Shown here in pieces: positions 8,879-16,477 of a stretch of 29,061 nucleotides of DNA (positions within the stretch are counted from its first letter, which is position 1; every line of letters starts with the position of its first letter). The notes under the pieces were generated by a model. That model ran no database searches, was not told where the DNA came from, and saw nothing but the letters and a program-made list of their open reading frames with translations. Position numbers and translations under genes: made by a program. Origin of the DNA: DASWHX01 sp036397995 (GTDB lineage Bacteria; Bacteroidota; Bacteroidia; Cytophagales; Cyclobacteriaceae); the NCBI GenBank assembly GCA_036397995.1, contig DASWHX010000135.1, positions 1 to 29,061 of the forward strand, given 5' to 3'.

Positions 8879-10243
8879 CTAATCTCTTCTTCGTATCAAT
8901 CCACCCGGAAAAGAAACCACGCTTTCATTTCCATTTTTGCCGACTGCCGAAACTCCAAACAAGTAGTTATCAATTACAATTCCCTCCAGTGTAAATTCCG
9001 TTACCTTACCCACAAATTTTGAATATTGCCACTGCGGCCCGGTGGTTTCTCTCCAGTAAATCATATATCCTAAAAGGTCCGGATCATCTGATCCTTCCCA
9101 TGCGAGTGTGGTTGAAGGCCGGACCGCACCACCAATCTGAACATTTCCAGGTTGTGGCGGTGCCCAGGCCAAACCCGCAAGTGCAATGGCATTCACGGCG
9201 GTTAATTTAGCGGCGTATTCAAAATTAACCCCCTCAATTACATCACCATATTTAATTCCATTTTCCTCTCGCAAATCCTGGTGCTGCCGGTTATAGTTTT
9301 CATGGCTTTCCATTATCCGGACTCCGGCAAAACCTTCATCATTAAAGGGACGATGGTGACCACCCCGACCAAACCTATCCAACCTGTAAATCATGACAGG
9401 GTTCATTTCCGGCATGTAGGTTATTGTCATTCTATGAATATACCTCGCCAGCTGCCGGGAAATTCCATCCACTTCACCACCATAAAACCTGCGCCTTGTC
9501 CTTTGCTCTTCAGTTTCGGTTACGGGTGTCGGTTCAGAAAAAATCCTGAACGATCGGTTATCAATTACACCATCTACTCCTTCAATATTCCCGATCATGT
9601 CGTTGTTCAATACGCCGATAATATTCCAATTCTGTCCTTTGGCATTCTTTGCCATATATTGCCCGCCAAATAAACCCTGCTCCTCGCCTGATAACCCAAC
9701 ATAAATTATGCTGGCAGGAAATGTGTACCTGGATAAAACTCTTGCCGCTTCTATCGCGCCGGCCATTCCGGAGGCATTGTCATTGGCTCCCGGTGAATCA
9801 GATTTACCATTAAAAGCATCGCTTACTCTGCTGTCAATATCTCCGGACATGATTACATAAGTGTTTGGATACCGGGTTCCTCGCTGAATGGCAAGCACAC
9901 TGATTACATGAGTATCCTCTTTAATGCGCGATTGTTCACGACCTTCCACCAGGTAATCCTGGTAAACCACTTCAAGGCAATTTCCACAAGCTTTGGAAAT
10001 TTCATCAAATTCGCTTTTTATCCACCTCCGCGCGGCGCCAATTCCCCTGGTTTGAGAAACAGTATCCGATAAAGTGTGCCGGGTGCCGAAACTCACAAGT
10101 TTTCTAATGTCAGATTCAAGGCGTTCAGCTGAAACACTATTAATGATATCATAATGCCGGGTGTCTAGCGTTGGTATCTGGGCCAGAGCCGCACTGTAAA
10201 AAAATATTGAAATAAATAGACAGAGGGTTGCAATCTTGATCAT
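8879..10243 (-). CDS. Secreted M28-family metallopeptidase with C-terminal Fn3-like domain
   Basis: This 454-residue protein has a signal peptide (MIKIATLCLFISIFFYSAALAQ) and a co-catalytic zinc aminopeptidase domain of the M28 type. Recognisable sites are SGDIDSR (133-139), PGANDNASG with the bridging Asp155, SGEEQG with Glu187/Glu188, NNDMIGN with Asp215, and ENYNRQH with a candidate last ligand His321. In most M28 enzymes the first site is GH-x-D; here the ligand His is replaced by Asp135, which may still bind metal. Residues about 362-450 form a fibronectin-III-like module (STTLAWEGSDDPDLLGYMIY). It probably trims peptides in the periplasm or outside the cell. It is convergent with the permease gene (41-bp gap) and divergent from the DNA glycosylase gene (52-bp gap). 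Confidence 0.9.
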   Translation of the reverse strand: MIKIATLCLFISIFFYSAALAQIPTLDTRHYDIINSVSAERLESDIRKLVSFGTRHTLSDTVSQTRGIGAARRWIKSEFDEISKACGNCLEVVYQDYLVEGREQSRIKEDTHVISVLAIQRGTRYPNTYVIMSGDIDSRVSDAFNGKSDSPGANDNASGMAGAIEAARVLSRYTFPASIIYVGLSGEEQGLFGGQYMAKNAKGQNWNIIGVLNNDMIGNIEGVDGVIDNRSFRIFSEPTPVTETEEQRTRRRFYGGEVDGISRQLARYIHRMTITYMPEMNPVMIYRLDRFGRGGHHRPFNDEGFAGVRIMESHENYNRQHQDLREENGIKYGDVIEGVNFEYAAKLTAVNAIALAGLAWAPPQPGNVQIGGAVRPSTTLAWEGSDDPDLLGYMIYWRETTGPQWQYSKFVGKVTEFTLEGIVIDNYLFGVSAVGKNGNESVVSFPGGLIRRRD

Positions 10244-10295
10244 AGTCAGGTAATTTATTTGCCAGGTGTTAAAGTTACTATTAATTGAAAATTAA

Positions 10296-11021
10296 ATGAA
10301 GTCTATTCCACGTGCGGTTAGGAAAGAGTTGAAAAATCGCTCCAATCCAAAGAAAAGAGAATTTTATCCAAAGTTTTTTAAAGCCTATAAAGGAGGTTAT
10401 GGCGAAGGTGATAAATTTTTAGGAACAATTGTTCCGGAGACCAGGAAGGTAGCAACCTTGTTTTGGAAAGGGATCAGTATTCCGGATTTGGTAACGATCC
10501 TTAATGATCCTTACCATGAGGTTAGATTATGCGGATTATTTATTCTGGAAAAAAATTATAAGAAGGTAAAGGAGGAAAATGAGAAAAAGAAATGGGTTTC
10601 AGTTTACCTTGACAATTTGGATTTGGTAAATAATTGGGACCTTGTGGATCTATCGGCAAGTCATATACTCGGTGATTATTTAAAAGATAAGAATAGAAGA
10701 ATACTTTATGAGCTGGCGAAAGTTGATAATCTTTGGCGAAACCGGATTGCCATGATATCAACCCAGGCATTTATTCGTAATGATGACTTCACTGAAACTT
10801 TAAAGCTGGCTGAACATTTTGTTGGCCATCCACATGATTTAATGCATAAAGCGGTTGGGTGGATGTTGCGGGAAGTTGGAAGCCGAAACCTGATGGTTGA
10901 GCGGGATTTTCTCGATCGCTTTTATAAGATTATGCCTCGCACCATGTTGCGGTATGCAATTGAAAAATTTCCTGAGAAGTTGAGGAAAAAATATTTGGAA
11001 GGAAAAATCCAGCAAAAATAA
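10296..11021 (+). CDS. DNA alkylation repair protein, AlkD-like HEAT-repeat glycosylase
   Basis: This 241-residue all-helical protein matches the AlkD family, which removes N3- and N7-alkylated bases from DNA without flipping them. It has the conserved NNWDLVD motif (equivalent to Trp109 and Asp113 of Bacillus cereus AlkD), LWRNRIAMISTQAFIR (around the catalytic-face Arg148) and HKAVGWMLREVG (Trp187). The N-terminal ETRKVATLFWK and EVRLCGLFILEKNYKK helices also fit. Length is normal and the ATG is well placed 52 bp from the divergent peptidase gene. It ends 4 bp before the convergent moaE, with no terminator visible between them. The equivalences are from recalled family knowledge, not an alignment. 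Confidence 0.92.
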   Translation: MKSIPRAVRKELKNRSNPKKREFYPKFFKAYKGGYGEGDKFLGTIVPETRKVATLFWKGISIPDLVTILNDPYHEVRLCGLFILEKNYKKVKEENEKKKWVSVYLDNLDLVNNWDLVDLSASHILGDYLKDKNRRILYELAKVDNLWRNRIAMISTQAFIRNDDFTETLKLAEHFVGHPHDLMHKAVGWMLREVGSRNLMVERDFLDRFYKIMPRTMLRYAIEKFPEKLRKKYLEGKIQQK

Positions 11022-11025
11022 TGGG

Positions 11026-11451
11026 TTACGGATGCGATTCAAGCCATTCCTGACCATCATCGTAAATCTCTTTCTTCCAAATCGGTGCTGATTTCTTCAA
11101 ACTTTCAATCACAAAGGAGCATGCTTCGAAAGACTCCTGGCGATGAGGCGAACTGACCGCAATGATTACAGCAATATCTCCAGGGTGCAAAACACCCTTT
11201 CTGTGATGGATAACAATTTTATTTACACTCCATTTAGACTTTGCATTTCGGGCTATCTTATCGAACTCTGCAAGAACCATTGAATCGTATGACTCATATA
11301 CCAATTTTGCCACCTTTTTGGAGTTGTTTTCATTTCTTACTGTGCCAACAAAGAGATTTACAGCTCCTGAATTTTGATCAAGACTTTCATTGTATACTTC
11401 CTCTATTGAAAGCGGCGCGTTCTTAATAATAAAATTATTTTCCTGAGACAT
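11026..11451 (-). CDS. moaE: Molybdopterin synthase catalytic subunit MoaE
   Basis: MoaE is the large subunit of molybdopterin synthase. It uses the thiocarboxylated tail of MoaD to put the dithiolene sulfurs on precursor Z (cPMP) in the cytoplasm. The 141-residue protein has the usual landmarks: AVNLFVGTVRNEN, VYESYDSM, HHRKGVLHPGDIAVIIAVSS, PHRQESFEAC and SAPIWKKEIYDDGQEW, the last with the active-site lysines. Its ATG is one base after the moaD stop, so the two are translated from one message. Other cofactor genes (moaA, moaC, moeA) are not in the window. The molybdenum enzyme divergent from this pair is a likely user of the product. Confidence 0.96.
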   Translation of the reverse strand: MSQENNFIIKNAPLSIEEVYNESLDQNSGAVNLFVGTVRNENNSKKVAKLVYESYDSMVLAEFDKIARNAKSKWSVNKIVIHHRKGVLHPGDIAVIIAVSSPHRQESFEACSFVIESLKKSAPIWKKEIYDDGQEWLESHP

Positions 11452-11452
11452 T

Positions 11453-11692
11453 TTAACCTCCAGCCACGGGGGGTATTACGGCAATTTCATCCTCACTGCT
11501 GAGGAGCTGATCTGGATTTGCATATTCATTATTCACCGCCACCAACACAGACTTCAGTTGCCTGAATTCTTCATGTTTATCCTGCAGCTTCTTAATCAGA
11601 TTATCAACCTTCGGGTTCTCCAACTCAAGTTCTACACTGGAACTTCCGGCAATTTCCCGCGCTATTCCGAAAAGCAATACCTTTATTTTCAT
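11453..11692 (-). CDS. moaD: Molybdopterin synthase sulfur-carrier subunit MoaD
   Basis: This 79-residue ubiquitin-fold protein ends in VIPPVAGG. The terminal Gly-Gly is adenylated and thiocarboxylated to carry sulfur to MoaE. The opening MKIKVLLFGIAREIAGSS and the SSEDEIAVIPP stretch are typical of MoaD. It is the first gene of a two-gene minus-strand operon, one base ahead of moaE. Its upstream region (11693-11875) is shared with the divergent molybdenum hydroxylase genes, so expression may be coordinated, although no shared operator could be seen. Confidence 0.95.
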   Translation of the reverse strand: MKIKVLLFGIAREIAGSSSVELELENPKVDNLIKKLQDKHEEFRQLKSVLVAVNNEYANPDQLLSSEDEIAVIPPVAGG

Positions 11693-11819
11693 CAGCGCTA
11701 ATTTAGCTAATTTTTAGTTGAAGATGATTTATAAAATTTTATTAATCCAATTTTACATTCCTTTAATCAAATCCACTCTCCATTAAAATAGATTTTAACC
11801 ATGATTGTATAAAGGAATA

Positions 11820-11850
11820 TTGATTAGCTGTTTCCTTATTGCTATATTGA
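11820..11850 (+). promoter_or_regulatory. Weak candidate promoter for the iorA-iorB operon
   Basis: TTG at 11820-11822 is followed after 20 nt by TATATTGA (11843-11850), six of eight matches to the Bacteroidota -7 box TAnnTTTG. The start codon lies 26 nt downstream. The spacing fits; the -7 box is imperfect. Confidence 0.35.
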
Positions 11851-11875
11851 ATCACTTACATCCAAATTTTTTACT

Positions 11876-12334
11876 ATGGCTACATACAATATTCGAGTAA
11901 ATGGAAAATCGCATCACGTTGAAGCTGATGCCGACACACCCGTTCTCTGGGTGTTACGGGATAATCTAGGGCTGGTTGGAACCAAATACGGCTGCGGAAT
12001 TGCGCAATGCGGCTCTTGCACTATCCACTTAAACGGAGAAGCTATTCGTTCCTGTTCCACCCAGGTATCCCAGGTAGCCGATAACGAGATTATCACAATC
12101 GAAGGATTGTCAAAAAATGGTACTCACGCGCTGCAAAATGCATGGCGTGAACATGATGTACCTCAATGCGGATATTGCCAGGCGGGACAAATCATGAACG
12201 CCGCTGTTTTACTAAATAAAAATCCGAATCCGTCTGACGCGGAAATTGATGAGGCCATGAACGGAAATCTTTGCCGATGTGCAACTTACGTGAAAATAAA
12301 AGCGGCAATAAAAACCGCCGCTCAAAATATGTAA
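11876..12334 (+). CDS. (2Fe-2S)-binding subunit of a molybdenum hydroxylase (IorA-like)
   Basis: This 152-residue protein carries two [2Fe-2S] clusters that pass electrons from the molybdenum centre to an external acceptor. The plant-ferredoxin-like cluster uses the cysteines of GCGIAQCGSCTIHLNG plus the later SCSTQ; the second uses CGYCQAGQ and LCRCATYVKI. The length and lack of an FAD domain match the small subunit of isoquinoline 1-oxidoreductase-type and related aldehyde oxidoreductases. It has no signal peptide, so it would be carried through the Tat system with the large subunit encoded 23 bp downstream. The actual substrate cannot be read from sequence. Confidence 0.93.
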   Translation: MATYNIRVNGKSHHVEADADTPVLWVLRDNLGLVGTKYGCGIAQCGSCTIHLNGEAIRSCSTQVSQVADNEIITIEGLSKNGTHALQNAWREHDVPQCGYCQAGQIMNAAVLLNKNPNPSDAEIDEAMNGNLCRCATYVKIKAAIKTAAQNM

Positions 12335-12357
12335 TTCTAACTATAACTCTGAAAGAA

Positions 12358-14496
12358 ATGTCATTACTAAAAATAAAACAAGATCGCAGATCATTTATCA
12401 AAGCATCAGTATTAACGGGCGGAGGTATTATGCTGGGATTTAACTGGACCTTCACCGGTTGTACACCTGCAGAAACTGTTAAAGCTATCCCCAGCGAATG
12501 GTTTAAAATCAATGCATTCCTGAAGATTGCCGCGAATGGTATGGTAACTATCATGTCACCAAATCCGGAAATTGGCCAGAATGTGAAAACTTCTATGCCC
12601 ATGATAATTGCTGAAGAACTGGATGTGAACTGGGATGATGTGATGGTTGAACAAGCTCCTCTTGATACCGAAAATTACACCCGGCAGGTTGCCGGAGGTA
12701 GTCAATCCATCCGGCAGGGCTGGACATCTTTGCGAACAGCCGGAGCCACAGCCCGCAAAATGCTAATCAATGCTGCCGCGAATCAATGGGAGGTGGATCC
12801 GTCAACTTTAACAACCGAAGCGGGATTCATTCACAATTCAAATGGAAATAAATTGGGATATGGAGAAGTAGCAACCGCCGCTGCATCTCTGGAAGTGCCT
12901 GTTGAAGTAGAATTGAAAGATCCCAAGGATTTCAAAATTATAGGAACTCCACGCGGTAATGTTGATATGGAAGGTATAATTACGGGTAAATCTCTTTTTG
13001 GTCTTGACTATAAGCGGGATGGAATGCAGTATGTCGTAGTTTTACGGCCACCCGCCTTTGGTTTAAAACTGAAATCATTTGATGACACCGCCGCGAGGCA
13101 AGTTAACGGAGTTACCAATGTCGTTCAATTCGGTAATAAGATCGCCGTATTAGGTAATAATACTTGGGCAGCTATGAAAGGAAAGCGTGCGTTGAACGCG
13201 GAATGGGAAGAAGATACAAAAGCGGAAAGCACTGCATACCACGATGAAACTATGCGCAATCACCTGAATACAAAGACAGAAGAACCCAGAAGAAAAGACG
13301 GTAATGTGGATAAAGTGTTTAAAGAAGGAGACGCTGTCATTGAGCGGGTTTATGAAGCCCCGTTCCTTCCTCACAACACGATGGAACCGATGAACTTCTT
13401 CGCCCATGTTACAACGGAAAAAGTTGATCTTGTCGGACCAATTCAAACCCCCGAATGGACTCGCTCACGGGTTGCGGAATTATTGGGCAGGGAACAAAGT
13501 GAGATCACCATTCAGATGACTCGCATGGGCGGTGGATTTGGTCGCAGACTTTATGGTGATTTCGCGTTGGAAGCCGCTGAAATTTCAAAAGAAACAGGTT
13601 TACCTATTAAGGTCGTATTTTCCAGGGAAGATGATATGACTGCCGGAACATACCGGCCTGCATCAAAGTATAAGTTCAAAGCAAGCATTAAGGAAAGTAA
13701 GATGACGGGATATCACCTTGTAGGAACAGGTACAAATATCGGGAATGCGACGCGTCAGGATAACTTCCCTGCCGCTGCCCTGGAGCATTACCTCTGTGAA
13801 TCACATAGCCTGGAAAGTAATATTACGACCGGGGCATGGCGCGCGCCAATTACTAATTTTCTTGCATTTGCAGAGCAGAGCTTTCTGGATGAGGTAGCCG
13901 AAGAACTTCGTAAAGATCCGATCGAATTCCGTCTGGAGATGTTCGAAAGGGCAAAAGCAAACCCGGTTGGAGAATTGAATTACGAACCGGATAAATTTAT
14001 CGGCGTAACCAAACTGGCCAGGGAAAAATCAAATTGGGGCAATGCCGGGGATGGAGTATTCCAGGGCTTCAGCGCTTACTACTCCCACAATACCTACGTA
14101 GCCGAAGTAGCCGATGTAGTAGTAGAAAACGGCAGACCCAAAGTGAAGAAAATGACCGTGGCAATTGACTGCGGTATTGTTGTAAACCCGCTTGGTGCTG
14201 TAAACCAGGTTCAGGGAGGAGTAATAGATGGAATCGGTCATGCCTTGTACGGCGAGCTGACTTTTGTGAATGGCCAGCCACAATCGCAGAACTTCAACAA
14301 CTTCAGATTAATCAGAAGTAGTGAAGCACCTCTGGAGGTAGATGTCCATTTCGTGAAGAGTTATAATGATCCAACCGGACTTGGCGAACCCGCGTTACCG
14401 CCTGCGGGTGGTGCTGTAGCCAATGCCTGGTACAAAGCAACAGGCCAGCGGCTGTATAAGCAACCATTTATGAAAACTATGATTGAAAGAAGCTGA
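12358..14496 (+). CDS. Molybdopterin-binding subunit of a Tat-exported molybdenum hydroxylase (IorB-like)
   Basis: This is a xanthine dehydrogenase/aldehyde oxidase-family large subunit of 712 residues. The open frame extends upstream to 12271 into iorA, but the ATG at 12358 is the right start because a Tat signal follows at once (DRRSFIKASVLTGGG). The mature protein has GGGFGRRLYGDF, GAWRAPITNFLAFAEQSFLDE and a C-terminal GLGEPALPPAGG, whose Glu677 corresponds to the catalytic base of the family. The active site would hold molybdopterin (probably the cytosine dinucleotide form) and hydroxylate an aldehyde or N-heterocycle in the periplasm. No cytochrome c or XdhC-like chaperone is adjacent, so the electron acceptor is unknown. 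A tandem repeat starts 2 bp after the stop. Confidence 0.92.
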   Translation: MSLLKIKQDRRSFIKASVLTGGGIMLGFNWTFTGCTPAETVKAIPSEWFKINAFLKIAANGMVTIMSPNPEIGQNVKTSMPMIIAEELDVNWDDVMVEQAPLDTENYTRQVAGGSQSIRQGWTSLRTAGATARKMLINAAANQWEVDPSTLTTEAGFIHNSNGNKLGYGEVATAAASLEVPVEVELKDPKDFKIIGTPRGNVDMEGIITGKSLFGLDYKRDGMQYVVVLRPPAFGLKLKSFDDTAARQVNGVTNVVQFGNKIAVLGNNTWAAMKGKRALNAEWEEDTKAESTAYHDETMRNHLNTKTEEPRRKDGNVDKVFKEGDAVIERVYEAPFLPHNTMEPMNFFAHVTTEKVDLVGPIQTPEWTRSRVAELLGREQSEITIQMTRMGGGFGRRLYGDFALEAAEISKETGLPIKVVFSREDDMTAGTYRPASKYKFKASIKESKMTGYHLVGTGTNIGNATRQDNFPAAALEHYLCESHSLESNITTGAWRAPITNFLAFAEQSFLDEVAEELRKDPIEFRLEMFERAKANPVGELNYEPDKFIGVTKLAREKSNWGNAGDGVFQGFSAYYSHNTYVAEVADVVVENGRPKVKKMTVAIDCGIVVNPLGAVNQVQGGVIDGIGHALYGELTFVNGQPQSQNFNNFRLIRSSEAPLEVDVHFVKSYNDPTGLGEPALPPAGGAVANAWYKATGQRLYKQPFMKTMIERS

Positions 14497-14498
14497 GC

Positions 14499-14570
14499 AG
14501 TGAAACAGTGAAACAGTGAAACAGTGAAACAGTGAAACAGTGAAACAGTGAAACAGTGAAACAGTGAAAC
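14499..14570 (+). repeat. Nine perfect tandem copies of an 8-bp unit (AGTGAAAC)
   Basis: AGTGAAAC is repeated nine times without a mismatch (72 bp), starting 2 bp after the iorB stop. The last copy supplies the GTG start and second codon of the lipoprotein gene. Each copy holds a mini-frame GTG-AAA-CAG-TGA whose stop overlaps the next GTG (GTGA). Perfect identity implies recent slippage. Confidence 0.95.
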
Positions 14571-15043
14571 ATTTGTTAACTCTGTCCGCTTTACTTCTGA
14601 TGGCTTCCTGTGGTCAGATACAGGAAAAAAGTAATGATGGTTGGGACAAAGAAATCGTTATTAATGAGGTAACTCAAATGTTCGACAATTATCACAATGA
14701 TATCGAAGCTGAAGGGTTGACGGCTGAGTTTAAATATCTGGACAACTCCGACGATTTCTTTTGGGTTCCTCCAGGGTATAATTCTACTCTGTCTTATGAT
14801 TCCGTGAGGCTTATTCTTGAAAAGAACGCGGCAGCATTTACTGAAATAAAATTCTCGTGGGAAACATTAATCGTAGTTCCACTTACTGATCAAATTGCGA
14901 CTTATTCGGGAATAGTAATTGGCGCTATGAGAGACACTGCAGGAGTTGAATCTCCCGTCCGGATTATCGAATCAGGAACAGTTATTAAAAGAAATGATGG
15001 CTGGAAATTGCTTTGCGGACAATCGGCCAGCCTTACCCAATGA
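14564..15043 (+). CDS. Small lipoprotein with an NTF2/SnoaL-like fold
   Basis: This 159-residue protein starts at a GTG inside the last unit of the tandem repeat. No in-frame ATG lies between there and the lipobox, and a good lipoprotein signal follows at once (MKHLLTLSALLLMASC, Cys16). The mature part resembles DUF4440/SnoaL-like (NTF2 superfamily) proteins: an opening helix (VTQMFDNYHNDIEAEGL), FFWVPPGY, ATYSGIVIGAMRD and a final strand IKRNDGWKLLCGQSAS. Such small domains bind or isomerise hydrophobic molecules, or have no known activity, and no catalytic residue can be assigned. An ancestral ATG may have been lost when the repeat expanded. Confidence 0.75.
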   Translation: MKHLLTLSALLLMASCGQIQEKSNDGWDKEIVINEVTQMFDNYHNDIEAEGLTAEFKYLDNSDDFFWVPPGYNSTLSYDSVRLILEKNAAAFTEIKFSWETLIVVPLTDQIATYSGIVIGAMRDTAGVESPVRIIESGTVIKRNDGWKLLCGQSASLTQ

Positions 15044-15177
15044 TATTTAATAACACGCCACGGTGGCATCCATTTAATGTTTCATTCTGAACCATTCCTT
15101 TTGCGCATTTTTTGACAGCTGGATTTTGCTTGATATGCGTTCATTCCACTCTTCATAGTAAAAATATAACAATTTTC

Positions 15178-15208
15178 TTGCGCAAGTAAATACTTGCATA
15201 TATATTTG
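15178..15208 (+). promoter_or_regulatory. Promoter of the ArsR-SRPBCC operon
   Basis: TTG (15178-15180), a 20-nt spacer and TATATTTG (15201-15208) make a full match to the Bacteroidota -33/-7 promoter. The start codon is 20 nt downstream of the -7 box. The spacer contains the palindromic operator at 15182-15197. Confidence 0.7.
15182..15197. promoter_or_regulatory. Probable ArsR operator between the -33 and -7 boxes
   Basis: GCAAGTA-AA-TACTTGC: perfect 7-bp arms with a 2-bp centre lie wholly inside the promoter spacer. A repressor bound here would block RNA polymerase, as expected for self-regulation by the ArsR-type protein encoded next. The link to that protein is inferred from position. 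Confidence 0.6.
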
Positions 15209-15227
15209 CAGGCATATACTTTTTAAT

Positions 15228-15554
15228 ATGGAAATCCGAAGAGATGTATTCCAGGCAATTGCAGACCCAACGCGACGTAGTATTCTTTCCATGCTTGCAG
15301 CGAAACCGAAAAACCTGAATGCTATTGCCGAACAATTTGAAATGACCAGGCAAGCTGTTTCACTTCATGTAAAAATACTTGCCGAATGTGGAGTCATTGC
15401 TATTAACCGAAATGGGCGTGAACGTCTTTGTAATCTTCGGCCGCAAAAATTAACTGAAGTGGCAGACTGGTTATACCCGTTCATCCAGATGTGGGATGAC
15501 CGCTTCAACCAATTAGATAATGTACTGGGTAAACTAAAACATAAGAAAAAATGA
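15228..15554 (+). CDS. ArsR-family winged-helix repressor
   Basis: This 108-residue protein is an ArsR-like regulator of the kind paired with SRPBCC/AHSA1 proteins. The N-terminus reads EIRRDVFQAIADPTRRSIL, then a helix-turn-helix NAIAEQFEMTRQAVSLHVKI, and a wing GVIAINRNGRERLCNL. No metal-binding CxC motif is present, so it is probably not an arsenic or metal sensor. A palindrome sits inside its own promoter. Its stop overlaps the start of the SRPBCC gene (ATGA, 15551-15554), giving a coupled two-gene operon. Confidence 0.93.
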   Translation: MEIRRDVFQAIADPTRRSILSMLAAKPKNLNAIAEQFEMTRQAVSLHVKILAECGVIAINRNGRERLCNLRPQKLTEVADWLYPFIQMWDDRFNQLDNVLGKLKHKKK

Positions 15555-16048
15555 TGAAAACAATTATTACCAAGGACCTCCGGAATAAGAGATTAAATAT
15601 TTTGCGAGAATTTGATGCACCCCTTGAATTGGTCTGGAAAGCCTGGACAGACAGTTCCATTCTTGACCAATGGTGGGCTCCCAAACCCTGGAAAGCTGCT
15701 ACAAAAGTTATGGATTTTAAAGAAGGTGGACATTGGCACTACTGCATGAATGGGCCGGATGGCGAGCAGCACTGGGCACGAGTTGACTATGAAAAGATTG
15801 TTCCCCAGGAAAACTTTTCAGGCATGGATTCCTTTTGTGATGAAAAAGGAAATTTGAATCATGATTTGCCCCGCATGCAGTGGCAGGTGAAGTTCAGCGG
15901 CACCGGCTCAACAACCAGGGTGGAAGTTGAAGTGACATTCGCAAGTGTAGAAGACTTGGAAAAAATTGTTGAAATGGGCTTCCAGGAAGGCTTTGCAGCT
16001 GCTCATGAAAACCTTGATGAATTACTCAAAGAGTTAGTTTCTATTTAA
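15551..16048 (+). CDS. SRPBCC (AHSA1-like) domain protein
   Basis: This 165-residue protein has the START-like AHSA1 fold: FDAPLELVWKAWTDSSILDQWW at the start, a central strand region (HWHYCMNGPDGEQHWARVDY), and a closing helix (EGFAAAHENLDELLKELV). These proteins form a deep hydrophobic pocket, and most of the type linked to ArsR regulators have no proven ligand. It begins within the arsR stop (ATGATG at 15551). The first of the two adjacent ATGs is used here; the second at 15554 is equally possible. A long hairpin follows at 16074-16113. Confidence 0.92.
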   Translation: MMKTIITKDLRNKRLNILREFDAPLELVWKAWTDSSILDQWWAPKPWKAATKVMDFKEGGHWHYCMNGPDGEQHWARVDYEKIVPQENFSGMDSFCDEKGNLNHDLPRMQWQVKFSGTGSTTRVEVEVTFASVEDLEKIVEMGFQEGFAAAHENLDELLKELVSI

Positions 16049-16073
16049 AGTTACGTCCGAATCAGAAACTGTC

Positions 16074-16113
16074 CAGATACTGTTCCGGTCCTAAGCCATA
16101 GGGACAGTATCTG
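16074..16113. repeat. Long inverted repeat after the SRPBCC gene
   Basis: CAGATACTGTTCC (16074-16086) pairs with GGGACAGTATCTG (16101-16113) over 13 positions with one G-T pair, and the loop is 14 nt. It could end the ArsR-SRPBCC transcript, but the T-run expected of an intrinsic terminator is weak. Confidence 0.5.
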
Positions 16114-16168
16114 CATTTCATTTCAGGTTCAAAATTCATCTCCTTGTCAAAGTAGACCGACTTTTAAA

Positions 16169-16249
16169 ATGAGTGGTCTTTCTGAACTCTGCAATTTCCT
16201 TGAATACAAAGATGTATTGGGATGGTTTAATAGAACTCTTAAATCTTAA
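16169..16249 (+). CDS. Tiny open frame of doubtful status (26 codons)
   Basis: From the ATG at 16169 a 26-residue peptide (MSGLSELCNFLEYKDVLGWF, then NRTLKS) ends 3 bp before the next small gene. I do not recognise it. It lies in a decayed stretch between the ArsR-SRPBCC operon and a KilA-N pseudogene, so it may be a fragment of a lost gene rather than a working one. The hairpin-like AAAGT...ACTTT just upstream (about 16149-16164) adds nothing decisive. Confidence 0.2.
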   Translation: MSGLSELCNFLEYKDVLGWFNRTLKS

Positions 16250-16252
16250 TGC

Positions 16253-16420
16253 ATGAAAAAAATATGGATTTTAATTCACGTTCACAAAGGTTTTATTCAG
16301 GAACCAGAAATTTTTTCTGATAAAAAATCAGCAGAAAGTAGAAATCGAATAATTCCTAATAATTTCAATCGTGATTATGATGATGAGATTGGAATTCATG
16401 AGAAGGAGGTTCTGGAATAG
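16253..16420 (+). CDS. Small hypothetical protein, 55 residues
   Basis: The frame opens MKKIWILIHVHKGFIQEPEI and continues FSDKKSAESRNRI, ending DYDDEIGIHEKEVLE. It is charged, has no membrane helix after the short hydrophobic start (IWILIHV), and looks like a compact alpha/beta peptide. The ATG is followed by AAA AAA and the reading frame is uninterrupted in an otherwise broken region. I believe similar short proteins occur in other Bacteroidota, but cannot name a family. Function unknown. Confidence 0.5.
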   Translation: MKKIWILIHVHKGFIQEPEIFSDKKSAESRNRIIPNNFNRDYDDEIGIHEKEVLE

Positions 16421-16457
16421 CACAAAAATATTCACATCTAATCTTTTTGTAAATTTG

Positions 16458-16477
16458 TAGTTCATATATATGAACTA
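16458..16477. promoter_or_regulatory. 20-bp perfect palindrome before the KilA-N remnant
   Basis: TAGTTC-N8-GAACTA with an alternating AT core is perfectly self-complementary over 20 bp and ends on the first base of the remnant's ATG. A TAAATTTG (16450-16457), a match to the -7 box, touches its left edge, but no TTG lies 20 nt upstream. It looks like an operator for a dimeric repressor that outlived its gene. Confidence 0.5.

Noticed and set aside
12271..12357. N-terminal extension of the molybdopterin subunit to 12271
   Set aside because: It overlaps iorA and would put 29 unrelated residues before an obvious Tat signal.
15057..15067. GCCAC-G-GTGGC inverted repeat as a terminator for the lipoprotein gene
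   Set aside because: The arms are only 5 bp, the loop is 1 nt and no T-run follows.
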